Origin: Candidatus Parachristensenella avicola
GTDB lineage: Bacteria > Bacillota > Clostridia > Christensenellales > UMGS416
Assembly (NCBI GenBank): GCA_904420205.1
Contig: CAJFUN010000008.1
Span: forward strand, 62,001-126,000
Length of the DNA stretch: 64,000 nt
Reading direction: 5' to 3'
Part shown: positions 15,888 to 24,276 of the stretch, in pieces
Layout of the letters: each line of letters begins with the position of its first letter
How positions within the stretch are numbered: position 1 is the stretch's first letter
Translations under genes and position numbers: made by a program
The notes under the pieces: model-generated
The model's input: the letters and a program-made list of their open reading frames with translations, nothing else
What the model was told of the DNA's origin: nothing
Databases searched by the model: none

Positions 15888-18689
15888 ATGGAGCGACAAA
15901 TCACTTGGGCAGATCAATACGAAGCCCTTCGGCGCGATCTGGGCGCCGGCCCTTGGGCCGAACGCATTCTGGCAGAGCTGGGGTTTGCTGCAGAGATGTC
16001 CAGGGCGGAGGGCGGCCGGTATGACGGCATCATCGCCGAAGCCATAGCCGGTCTGGACGCAAAAGCCCGGGCAGAGGGTGCAATTACCCGGGCTCTGGCC
16101 CTGGATACGGAGCAGGCGCTGGCTGAGCTTGCGCCCGCTGTAAAAGCTTATCAGGTCATCTGCGTTGCCCATGCCCATATTGATATGAATTGGATGTGGG
16201 GATTCCAGGAAACGGCTTCGGTCACGGTGGATACCTTCCGGACCGTCCTAAGGCTGATGGAAGAATACCCGGACTTTACCTTCTCCCAGTCTCAGGCCTC
16301 GGTTTATGCCATCATCGAGCAATTTGCGCCCGCCCTTTTGGAGCCGATCCGCGCGCGGATCCAAGAAGGACGTTGGGAGGTTACCGCTTCCACCTGGGTA
16401 GAAAACGATAAAAATATGGCCTCCGGCGAAGCGATGGCCCGGCATCTTCTCTATACCAAGCGGTACCTTGCCCGTCTGCTGGGGATCGATGCCGACTCGC
16501 TTACGCTGGATTTTGAACCCGATACCTTTGGTCACTCGGCTTATCTGCCCGAAGCGCTGGTCAACGGCGGCATTCAGTACTATTATCACTGCCGGGGCTA
16601 CGATGGGGAAAACCTATACCGCTGGCAGGCGCCTTCCGGGGCATCGGTGCTCGTATACCGTGAGCCCGAATGGTATAACGGGACCATCGAACCCTACATG
16701 CTGACGAATCTTCCTTCGCTCTGCCATCGATATGGGATTAAGATCGGCCTGAAGGTCTATGGCGTGGGCGACCACGGCGGCGGCCCTACCCGCCGGGATC
16801 TGGACCGTCTGCTCGATATGCAGTCTTGGCCGCTGATGCCCACCCTTACCTTCGGCTCGCTGAACGGTTTCTTCCAGGCGCTGGAGCCCTACGCCGACCA
16901 GTTCCCGCTGGTAAAGGGTGAGCTTAACTATGTCTTTACCGGCTGCTATACCGCCCAATCCAGGATCAAGCAAGCCAACCGCATCGCCGAGGACCGCCTC
17001 TACGATGCGGAGGCCCTGGATGCCGCTGCCGCTGCAATGCTGCCGGATTTTGCTGCCATGGGCCCGTTGGAGCCGGCCTGGCGCAGGCTGCTCTTTAACC
17101 AGTTCCACGACATCTTGCCCGGCTCCGGCGTGCCGGAAACCCGGGAATATGCCCTGGGCGAGTTTCAGAAGCTGTTGGCTGCCGGTCAGATCAATGCAAA
17201 CCACGCCATGGGCAGCCTCTGTTCCGCTATTGATACCGCCAAACTGAAGGCGATCGACGACAGCGGGCTTTCACTGGGCGCCGGCGTAGGCTTCGGCCTG
17301 GATGAAGCGGCCGGTTTTGGATTGCCGCAAAGCGAACGCGGAGAGGGTCTTGTCCGTGCTTATACGTTTTTTAACACCACCCAGTATGCCCGCTGCGAGA
17401 CGGCTGAGCTAACCCTTTGGGACTGGCAGGGTGATCCGGACCGCCTGTGCGTGGAGGATATGGACGGCAAGCCCGTCGCCCATCAGCTGTTGGGTGAAGG
17501 CACTCACTATTGGGGGCATCACTATCTGCGCCTGGCTGTCCAGGCGGAAGTACCCGCCCTGGGCTATGCAACCTATGTCGTGCGCCAGGCTTCCACCCCG
17601 TACATCATGCGTGTGCCGGACGGCAATCCCCGCTGTGATCGGATGGGCGACGCTCCCATCATGCTGGATAATGGACGCATACGGGCTACATTGGATTCCA
17701 GAACCATGGCCCTGCGCTCGCTCTTAGACTGTGCCAGCGGCGCCGAGCTATTGGATCCCGCCTCGCCCGCCGGAGTGTTCCAGCTGATATGGGAGAACCC
17801 CGTCTATGGGATGACATCCTGGCGCGTCGGCCCCTATAGCCAGGTGATCAATCTCAACGAAACTGCAAAGGTACAGGTTCAACCCCCGGAATATGGCCCG
17901 CTTTGCCAGCGGGTGCAGTATACGCTTGCCTTTGGCCAGAGCACGATGAAAGTAACCGTCTGCCTGAATCAAGGCAGCGACCGGCTGGATTACGCCGTCG
18001 AGGTGGATTGGCATGAGCATGGCAGCAAGACAAACGGCATCCCGCAGCTGGGCTTCTCTGTGCCGATCGCCGCGTCTTCCGCCCTTTTCCGCTATGCCGT
18101 GCCCTTTGGGTATCTCGACCGTCCCGCTTTGGAGCAGGATGTACCCGCCCTGGGGCTGGCCTGCGCGCTGACTTCCGAAAAGCCCGGGCTGGCGCTGCTG
18201 GCCGATTGTAAATATGGTTTCCGCGGCACGTCCCGGGGGCTGTATGTCGACCTTATGCGGGGCAGCTATGATCCGGATCCCTATCCGGAGGACGGCGTGC
18301 ATCATCTGCGTCTGGGGCTGGCGATTTGTTCCGACGCTTCTTCGGAAATCCTCGGCGCGTTGGCCGACAGCTTCCAGCATCCGCTCTATTTTGCCTCCAC
18401 TGGCCTGCATATGGGTACGCTTCCTCCCGCCGGCAGCCTCTGCCAGATTCCCCAGGGGCTTCGTCTTGCCGCCCTCAAGCCTGCAGAGGAAAGCGGGATG
18501 ATCCTGCGGCTCTACAACCCCATGGCCACGGAATTCCGGGGCCGCATCACCTTCTCAAAGCCCATCGCCTCGGCCTGGACAACCGATTTCACCGAGCGGC
18601 ATGATCGCCCCCTCCCCGTGGAGAAAGATGGCGTCATGCTCTGTATCCCGCCCTTTTCGGTCGTTACCCTGCGCCTTCTTCCGGCGTAA
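15888..18689 (+). CDS. GH38 alpha-mannosidase
   Basis: A 933-residue retaining alpha-mannosidase without signal peptide, so cytoplasmic. The zinc ligands of the family are visible: His97 and Asp99 in AHAHIDMNW, nucleophile Asp212 in EPDTFGHS and His407 in FNQFHDILPG. The C-terminal half is beta-rich as in GH38. AAAGGAGG lies 6 nt before the ATG at 15888; seven upstream in-frame codons are not needed. It would release mannose from imported manno-oligosaccharides or glycoprotein fragments, feeding the isomerase and kinase encoded divergently. No transporter lies nearby. Confidence 0.92.
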   Translation: MERQITWADQYEALRRDLGAGPWAERILAELGFAAEMSRAEGGRYDGIIAEAIAGLDAKARAEGAITRALALDTEQALAELAPAVKAYQVICVAHAHIDMNWMWGFQETASVTVDTFRTVLRLMEEYPDFTFSQSQASVYAIIEQFAPALLEPIRARIQEGRWEVTASTWVENDKNMASGEAMARHLLYTKRYLARLLGIDADSLTLDFEPDTFGHSAYLPEALVNGGIQYYYHCRGYDGENLYRWQAPSGASVLVYREPEWYNGTIEPYMLTNLPSLCHRYGIKIGLKVYGVGDHGGGPTRRDLDRLLDMQSWPLMPTLTFGSLNGFFQALEPYADQFPLVKGELNYVFTGCYTAQSRIKQANRIAEDRLYDAEALDAAAAAMLPDFAAMGPLEPAWRRLLFNQFHDILPGSGVPETREYALGEFQKLLAAGQINANHAMGSLCSAIDTAKLKAIDDSGLSLGAGVGFGLDEAAGFGLPQSERGEGLVRAYTFFNTTQYARCETAELTLWDWQGDPDRLCVEDMDGKPVAHQLLGEGTHYWGHHYLRLAVQAEVPALGYATYVVRQASTPYIMRVPDGNPRCDRMGDAPIMLDNGRIRATLDSRTMALRSLLDCASGAELLDPASPAGVFQLIWENPVYGMTSWRVGPYSQVINLNETAKVQVQPPEYGPLCQRVQYTLAFGQSTMKVTVCLNQGSDRLDYAVEVDWHEHGSKTNGIPQLGFSVPIAASSALFRYAVPFGYLDRPALEQDVPALGLACALTSEKPGLALLADCKYGFRGTSRGLYVDLMRGSYDPDPYPEDGVHHLRLGLAICSDASSEILGALADSFQHPLYFASTGLHMGTLPPAGSLCQIPQGLRLAALKPAEESGMILRLYNPMATEFRGRITFSKPIASAWTTDFTERHDRPLPVEKDGVMLCIPPFSVVTLRLLPA

Positions 18690-18703
18690 ATCTTCGATCC
18701 CTC

Positions 18704-18728
18704 AGCCGGCCTCAGGGCCGGCTTTTTT
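18704..18728 (+). terminator. Terminator after the GH38 gene
   Basis: AGCCGGCC, TCAG-type loop, GGCCGGCT, then a run of six T. A classic rho-independent terminator 14 nt after the GH38 stop. Confidence 0.92.
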
Positions 18729-18793
18729 CATGGGCAGCGGCCTCGCATGGCGGGCTCCGTCTATGGTATAATAAAGAAAAAGGAGGAATCCCC

Positions 18794-19591
18794 ATGGCAT
18801 CTATTTTGGATGGGCAGAAGCAGTTTCATCTTCAGATATCGGCTGAAGAGATCGGTCGATATGTTATTCTACCCGGCGATCCGGGCCGGGTGCCGCGAAT
18901 CGCCCGCCTGCTGGACGATCCGCATCCCGTCGCCGCGAACCGGGAATACACCACCTATACCGGCACGCTTTCCGGGGAAAAGGTATCCGTGGTTTCTACC
19001 GGCATTGGCGGCCCCTCGGCAGCCATCGCGGTGGAGGAACTGGTGCGCTGCGGCGTCCATACGCTTATCCGCGTGGGCACCTGCGGAGGCATGGATACCC
19101 GCGTCAGCGGCGGAGACCTGGTGATTGCGCAGGCAGCCGTCCGGGCGGAGGGAACCAGCCGTGAATACCTGCCGGAAGGCTATCCGGCAACGGCGTCTTT
19201 CGATGTGATAACGGCCCTGGCGCAGGCGGCCCAGCCGCTGTCCTCGTCCCAGCCCGGCGCGGGCTTTCATGTAGGCGTCGTACAAAGCAAGGATTCCTTC
19301 TATGGCGAGACGAACCCGGAAACCATGCCCGTCGCATCCCGTCTTGAGCAGGCCTGGGCCGCCTACCTAGCCTGCGGCTGCCTGGCCTCGGAGATGGAGG
19401 CCGCAGCCATTTTCAGCGTAGCGCTTTGCCGCGGCATACGTGCTGGCGCTGTGCTGACCGCCCTGTGGAACGTGGAGCGCTCCAAAGCCGGCCTTCCGGA
19501 TCAGCTTTGCCAAAGCAGCGACCGTGCAATCCGCTGCGCCGTCGATGCAATTGGCCTTCTGATTGCCAAAGATCAATTGGCGGCGCGCTAA
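18794..19591 (+). CDS. udp: Uridine phosphorylase
   Basis: A 265-residue nucleoside phosphorylase that splits uridine into uracil and ribose-1-phosphate. Visible family motifs are VILPGDPGRV near the N-terminus, STGIGGPSAAIA, RVGTCGGM in the phosphate site and SEMEAAAIF in the ribose site. AGGAGGAATCCCC precedes the ATG. TATAAT at 18777-18782 is a likely -10, with no good -35, and lies just after the upstream terminator, so the gene seems to be its own unit. The QCxSxxR-type C-terminal segment fits uridine rather than purine phosphorylases. Confidence 0.92.
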   Translation: MASILDGQKQFHLQISAEEIGRYVILPGDPGRVPRIARLLDDPHPVAANREYTTYTGTLSGEKVSVVSTGIGGPSAAIAVEELVRCGVHTLIRVGTCGGMDTRVSGGDLVIAQAAVRAEGTSREYLPEGYPATASFDVITALAQAAQPLSSSQPGAGFHVGVVQSKDSFYGETNPETMPVASRLEQAWAAYLACGCLASEMEAAAIFSVALCRGIRAGAVLTALWNVERSKAGLPDQLCQSSDRAIRCAVDAIGLLIAKDQLAAR

Positions 19592-19664
19592 AATTTTCCT
19601 AATACGGCATGACGCAGTGTTTTTTATGTGATATTCTATAGAAAAGCACAAAGGAGATCATACG

Positions 19665-20123
19665 ATGGAGTGCGTACGGATCGTTGAAATTCCCGACTGC
19701 AAAATGGTATCCTCCGGCATTGGAATGTTCGGCGATGCAAACTTTGACCGCTTTAATGCCTGGATGTCCGCTTTACCGCCCTCGGTTTTTCCGCAAAATT
19801 ATCTATTCTGGGACGGCGAATGGGGCAAGTCCGGCGGGTTTCATTGGCTTTACCGGTATGAAGATGGGATGGAAATTCCTGAAGAATTCCAAGTAATCAA
19901 CTTTCATGGCGGGCTGTACGCGCTGATTACCGGGATTGACGGCGAGGGAAACGACGACGGCCGGGCTGCAGCTGATGCTTTTATCCGCAGTCATGGCTTT
20001 GAAATGGATCCTGACCGGCCCGAGCTGGGGAACGTTATCACGCCGCCTTCCGCTTTCGCTGTTCTAGGGTATCATCAGATGGACTACTATCTGCCCATCC
20101 GTTCCAAAGTTCAGCTAAAATAA
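19665..20123 (+). CDS. GyrI-like/AraC effector-binding domain protein
   Basis: A 152-residue single-domain protein resembling the effector-binding fold of BmrR, GyrI and Rob C-terminal domains. It shows VRIVEIPDCKMVSSG at the start, FWDGEWGKSGGFHWLYRY in the middle and a closing YHQMDYYLPI. No DNA-binding part is attached. Such proteins bind or hydrolyse small hydrophobic molecules, but the ligand is unknown. AAAGGAGA precedes the ATG. It follows uridine phosphorylase by about 70 bp and may have its own promoter. Confidence 0.7.
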   Translation: MECVRIVEIPDCKMVSSGIGMFGDANFDRFNAWMSALPPSVFPQNYLFWDGEWGKSGGFHWLYRYEDGMEIPEEFQVINFHGGLYALITGIDGEGNDDGRAAADAFIRSHGFEMDPDRPELGNVITPPSAFAVLGYHQMDYYLPIRSKVQLK

Positions 20124-20349
20124 TCTGCCCTTATCCGGCTTTCTTCATCCTTAGCCGCCATCGTTGAGGTGATCATTTATCCTTGATTCGTTTCCCCTGA
20201 CGCGATACCAGCTTCCCGTCGGGGGATTTTCCGTCTAAGCCTATTGCAAGATTAGGCCACTACACGTATGATCATACTAGGGTTTTATATTGTATTGGCG
20301 CATAGTGAGACACAGGTCTTAATCGATTATGATAAGGGGTGTGTAGCCC

Positions 20350-22635
20350 GTGGAAGAAAAAATCATTCGCCGGCGGCTAAAGATGGCCATTACCTTTGTC
20401 GTATGCATCGGAGCCGCCCTTCTGGTGGTATGCGGGGTCTTAGGGGTCTATCTGCGTAATACCATCCGCCAGGCATCAAATCAGCAAATGCTGAATGAAA
20501 CGGATGAGTACATCAGCCGCATTGATAAGCAGATTCAGGCAGATTTTCAGACGCTTGAAACCTTGGCCATCTTCATGGGACAGCAGGAACGCGATTTATC
20601 CGGGTCCTTTGGCCAAGTGCTGCATGAGGCCAACCAGCGCAATGACTTTATCTCTATGCTTTACTTTCCAGTTGGACAGAACGGCATTGCTTCGATCGTG
20701 GATCATGCGCTGCAAACGGATGTTGCGCTGCAAAGCCTCCCCGATGAGGCGCAGGAGGTCATCCGGCAGGCGTTGGCCGGCGAATCCTCGATTTCCAGAC
20801 TCTTTAAAAGCGAATACGCTGATGAAAGGGTTTTTCTTTACGCCGTTCCGGTTTATGACGAAGACCGGGTAGTGGGTGCTCTTGCAGCCAGCGACCATGT
20901 GGAGATATTTTCCGACATTCTGGATGGCAATGGCGTCTTGGGCGGTAATGGATATATCCATATGTTGGGCACGGAGGGCAAATATCTCATCCGCTCTCAG
21001 CGCGCCGTTGTAACAGAGCCCATGGAAACGATTTTCGACGGGCCATATTTTGCGGCCGACGAGGCCGAAGGCGTTCGCTTAGCGATGGCGCGTCAGGAAA
21101 GCGTCTTTTCTTCCTTTCAATATCAGGGGCGCACCTATCAGTGCCTTTTGGCGCCTGTAGGTATTAACGGCTGGTATCTCATTTGCGTCAATACGATGCA
21201 AGAGAGTTCACGCGCAGCCTATCAGATCACGCGTGTCATGGGCTTCGCCTTTCTCGGTATCTTGATTCTTATCCTCTTTCTTTTGATCTATGGTTATACC
21301 GTTATACGCAAAAATAACCGAGAGCTTTTCTATTCCGCGTACTACGACAGGCTAACCGGCGCCGCCAATCGGAAGCGCTTCGTTCAGCGCTTTACAGAAT
21401 GCCTGGAAAGCGGGCAGCCGCTCAGTCTAGTTGCGCTTAATGTGCGGAATTTTAAGTTTATCAACGAAATTTTTGGCAAGGAGTATGCGGACCGACTGCT
21501 TTGCTTTATTAAGTCCATCCTGGATCAGCATATAAGCGGAACGGAATTTTTTTGCAGGGATTCATCCGATCTATTTTATCTTTGCCTGAAGCAAACTGAT
21601 CGGGACGGACTCCGTGCAAGGCTGGAATCGCTTATGGATGAAATCGTCCAGTTTACCGAGCAGAGCCACAGCGACTACCGCCTAACGCTATACTGTGGAA
21701 TCGTCCTAGTCGATACCCCGCCGGAAGGCGACGCCGCCCGGCAGGCAACCGATATCATGGCTCATGTGCTTTTTGCGTTGGCCAGCGCTAAAGGTTCCTA
21801 TCAGAACAGCTTATGGTTCTACGACGCACAGCTGCACGAAAAGGAAAAATTGGAAAATTACGTAGAAAGCCATATGCAGCAGGCATTAGAGACGGGCGCT
21901 TTCCGGCTTTTTCTGCAGCCAAAATTCGATCTAAAGAATAAGTCACTGGGGGGCGCGGAAGCTCTCGTCCGCTGGATCGCAGATGATGGGCGCGTTATCT
22001 ATCCGGATCAGTTTATTCCTCTCTTTGAGCATAACGGCTTTTCTGTCCAACTAGATCTCTATATGATGGAGTGCGTTTGCCGGCAGATCCGCCAGTGGAT
22101 TGATCAGGGACTGACGCCCGTCGGGGTTTCTGTCAATCAATCTAAACTTCTCTTCTACGAAAGCCATTATCCGGAGACCCTAACCCGCCTCATGGACAAG
22201 TATAGTATTCCCGCCAATCTGATTACCTTAGAGATTTTAGAAGGCCTGGCATTGGAAAATGTGGATGAACTGAACCATAAGATTGAACAGCTCCAGGCAA
22301 GAGGATTCCGGGTTTCCATGGACGATTTTGGCAGCGGTTATTCCTCGCTGAACACCTTGGGGCGCCTGAACATTGATGAAGTGAAGTTAGATCGCGGTTT
22401 TCTTTTGGAGATTGCCGGAGATCCCCAAGGCAGGACACGTCTCATTATGTCGCAGGTCGTGGAACTTGCCGGCCATCTTGGTATGGATACCGTCGTAGAA
22501 GGCGTCGAAACAGCGTCGGACGAAGCGCTGATTACGGCAATGGGCTGCGGTTACGGCCAGGGATATTACTATAGCCGCCCCATTCCCGCAGCGGAATTTA
22601 CCGAAAAATTCATGATCGCTTCCGGGATAGAATAA
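20350..22635 (+). CDS. Membrane Cache-GGDEF-EAL protein; c-di-GMP phosphodiesterase with degenerate GGDEF
   Basis: A 761-residue membrane sensor. Helix 1 is at about 12-34, an extracellular Cache-like sensor at 35-295, helix 2 at 297-319, a GGDEF domain at about 330-490 and an EAL domain at 505-755. The GGDEF signature is replaced by CRDSSDLF (402-409), so cyclase activity is unlikely. The EAL site looks complete: E537-A-L, N596, E628, D658-D659, K679 and E720. The protein should hydrolyse c-di-GMP in response to an outside signal. The start is a GTG with GGGGTG upstream. It may regulate motility, adhesion or sporulation; the next gene is a Spo0A_C-like protein. Confidence 0.9.
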   Translation: MEEKIIRRRLKMAITFVVCIGAALLVVCGVLGVYLRNTIRQASNQQMLNETDEYISRIDKQIQADFQTLETLAIFMGQQERDLSGSFGQVLHEANQRNDFISMLYFPVGQNGIASIVDHALQTDVALQSLPDEAQEVIRQALAGESSISRLFKSEYADERVFLYAVPVYDEDRVVGALAASDHVEIFSDILDGNGVLGGNGYIHMLGTEGKYLIRSQRAVVTEPMETIFDGPYFAADEAEGVRLAMARQESVFSSFQYQGRTYQCLLAPVGINGWYLICVNTMQESSRAAYQITRVMGFAFLGILILILFLLIYGYTVIRKNNRELFYSAYYDRLTGAANRKRFVQRFTECLESGQPLSLVALNVRNFKFINEIFGKEYADRLLCFIKSILDQHISGTEFFCRDSSDLFYLCLKQTDRDGLRARLESLMDEIVQFTEQSHSDYRLTLYCGIVLVDTPPEGDAARQATDIMAHVLFALASAKGSYQNSLWFYDAQLHEKEKLENYVESHMQQALETGAFRLFLQPKFDLKNKSLGGAEALVRWIADDGRVIYPDQFIPLFEHNGFSVQLDLYMMECVCRQIRQWIDQGLTPVGVSVNQSKLLFYESHYPETLTRLMDKYSIPANLITLEILEGLALENVDELNHKIEQLQARGFRVSMDDFGSGYSSLNTLGRLNIDEVKLDRGFLLEIAGDPQGRTRLIMSQVVELAGHLGMDTVVEGVETASDEALITAMGCGYGQGYYYSRPIPAAEFTEKFMIASGIE

Positions 22636-22734
22636 CGCTTTTCTCTTTACATGCTTATCAAATACAGTAGCCGGAGCAGGTGGAAGTTCTCCCTCCGGAT
22701 CGCTATGTGGGGCCCCAATACGCGGCCATAATCG

Positions 22735-22750
22735 AATATTCGCGAATATT
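22735..22750. promoter_or_regulatory. Perfect 16 bp palindrome upstream of the Spo0A_C-like gene
   Basis: AATATTCGCGAATATT is a perfect inverted repeat about 80 bp before the ATG. TTGTCTAA at 22749-22756 directly after it differs by one base from a Spo0A box core (TGTCGAA). It is a good operator candidate, possibly for autoregulation. Confidence 0.5.
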
Positions 22751-22829
22751 GTCTAATAATCTTGCATTTTTCCACTATTTACTGGTTTTTGTGTATGATA
22801 TAGGCAAAAAGAGGTAAGGCGGTGGAAAA

Positions 22830-23150
22830 ATGTCGCAGGAGGAGATATCGGCTTTCCTTTTGGCTCAAGGCTTCTCGCCCCAATATGAAGGATTTCGTAA
22901 TCTCAATCAGACGCTGCAGTATACCTTGGAGAATCCCGACCAGATTCACTCCGTCATGGCAATTTATGCAGCGGTCGCCAAGGCATCGGGCACGAGCCCG
23001 GAATGCGTCGAACACAATATCCGCTATCTGATCGAATCCTGGCATGTTGCTTCCGGCAATTCCAACCGTCCTAAACCCCAGAACAAGACGGTTATCAGCT
23101 TGCTGACGCTTCATTTAATGATGGGACACAAGGGCAAAATCAGCTTCTGA
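22830..23150 (+). CDS. Stand-alone Spo0A C-terminal-like DNA-binding domain protein
   Basis: A 106-residue protein without receiver domain. LLAQGFSPQYEGFRNLNQTL followed by YAAVAKASGTSPECVEHNIRYLIESW resembles the Spo0A effector domain, where the comparable segments are LGxPxHxxGYxYL and YPxxAxxxxTxxSRVERAIRHAIExxW. The SRVER recognition residues are altered to PECVEH, so DNA specificity would differ or be lost. AGGAGG does not fit the chosen ATG well; GCGGTGG is upstream. It follows the phosphodiesterase by about 190 bp. It may be a sporulation-derived regulator; its actual role is unknown. Confidence 0.65.
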   Translation: MSQEEISAFLLAQGFSPQYEGFRNLNQTLQYTLENPDQIHSVMAIYAAVAKASGTSPECVEHNIRYLIESWHVASGNSNRPKPQNKTVISLLTLHLMMGHKGKISF

Positions 23151-24148
23151 TGGCCGGCGCTTTTTTCCATGGATCAAGGTGGGCAAAGGCGCTTCCGCGG
23201 GCGATATTGCGTAAGCTGTCGTCTGATAGTGCGCCCAAAAATCAGGCTGCTTCTGTCATGGGGTTTTGTCGCCGTAGGTGAACTGTTATGCGCTTTTCCT
23301 GTCTTGTTTACGCTTGACGGCTCCCGTTGAAACAAGGCTCTCATCTCTGCGCTTATATGCTTATCAACATTGGTTATTGCACGAAGGGCTCTCCTTGACG
23401 ATACAAGGAGAGCCTTAGTTTTTGCCTTTAAGCAGCCTTTTACATATAGATTTTGCGCAAAACTCATCCCCCATGGAAGATGAATCTGCACAGTAAAAAC
23501 AGAAGGCAGATTTGCCGCGGCATTCCGATCTCCGCCAAAGGATGTTGCGTTTGCCGAAGGCAACTACACCCATGTGAAACGGCAAGCAGCCTAGATGCCT
23601 GCACACTGTGCGGGTTGAAAAAGCCCGGACGGCGTACGAGCATTGGTGGATCTACCTGGCAAACGGCAGATCGTGCCCTGCCGAAAAAAGCTGCAGCGTC
23701 AAACAAATCGGGAAATGCAGCAAGAAGAAATCCATCCGCAAACGGGGCAAGACGATCATAAATAGGCGGAGGAAGCCGACATGGAAGAATCCGATACGTC
23801 GGAAAGCGGCCGAGGGAAACGAAGCGCGCTTCACCCCTGGGCAGAAGAAAGGTAGGATACTGCTGACAAGATGCCTGACCGAAGCGCTAAAACGATGGAG
23901 AACGCGCTGGTTTCTATGCTTTTTCTGCTGATCCACATCGGCTAGTCAAGATCATCGCCTGCGTCCAGAGAACGGCGGCCGATAACCGGCGAGATGCTAA
24001 GGCACGCCTGCAATATTCCGTTTATTTTACCGGTTCTTATTGGATCAGTACGGAAAGGTTCGGGCACGGGTGAGCATCGGAACGGTTCATGTCGGCAGGG
24101 CCAAGCCCATGGAAGAAAGATCTTCCTCGTTGCGCCCGCCATGCAAAA
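23151..24148. other. Gene-poor region of about 1 kb
   Basis: No convincing gene is seen between the Spo0A_C-like gene and the terminator of the secreted protein gene. Frames on either strand are short and rich in Arg, Lys, Ser and Cys in a manner typical of non-coding or decayed DNA. One plus frame around 23535-23615 has two closely spaced Cys pairs (CCVC and CTLCG) like a zinc ribbon remnant, without a ribosome site. A strong terminator hairpin lies inside at 23387-23414. I see no transposase or terminal repeats. Confidence 0.45.
23387..23421 (+). terminator. Strong terminator in the gene-poor region
   Basis: GGCTCTCCTTG, a 6-nt loop and the exact 11 bp complement, followed by TTAGTTTTTG. 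It is 236 nt after the Spo0A_C-like stop; it could end that transcript or an unrecognised RNA in 23151-23386. Confidence 0.8.
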
Positions 24149-24180
24149 CGGCCCCCGGCGTTTATAAGCGCCGGGGGCCG
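24149..24180 (-). terminator. Terminator after the peptidoglycan-binding protein gene
   Basis: A very GC-rich 12 bp stem (CGGCCCCCGGCG and complement) with an 8-nt loop; on minus it is followed by TTTTGC. It lies about 97 nt after the stop of the secreted protein. Confidence 0.8.
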
Positions 24181-24276
24181 CAAAAGTTTTTCACCTTCGT
24201 TCTGCACAGGGATTTGGGGGCCTAACTTTCATTCCTGCCGCACTACACTTGGCAATGGTTGAACCCTGTGTGGAAT

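Noticed and set aside
20124-20349. Possible c-di-GMP riboswitch before the GGDEF-EAL gene
   Set aside because: I looked for the conserved GEMM core and paired elements and could not find them; only a GGCCACTAC-like fragment occurs.
23174-23563. Minus-strand 129-codon frame in the gene-poor region
   Set aside because: No ribosome site, no family likeness, and it runs across a strong terminator hairpin.
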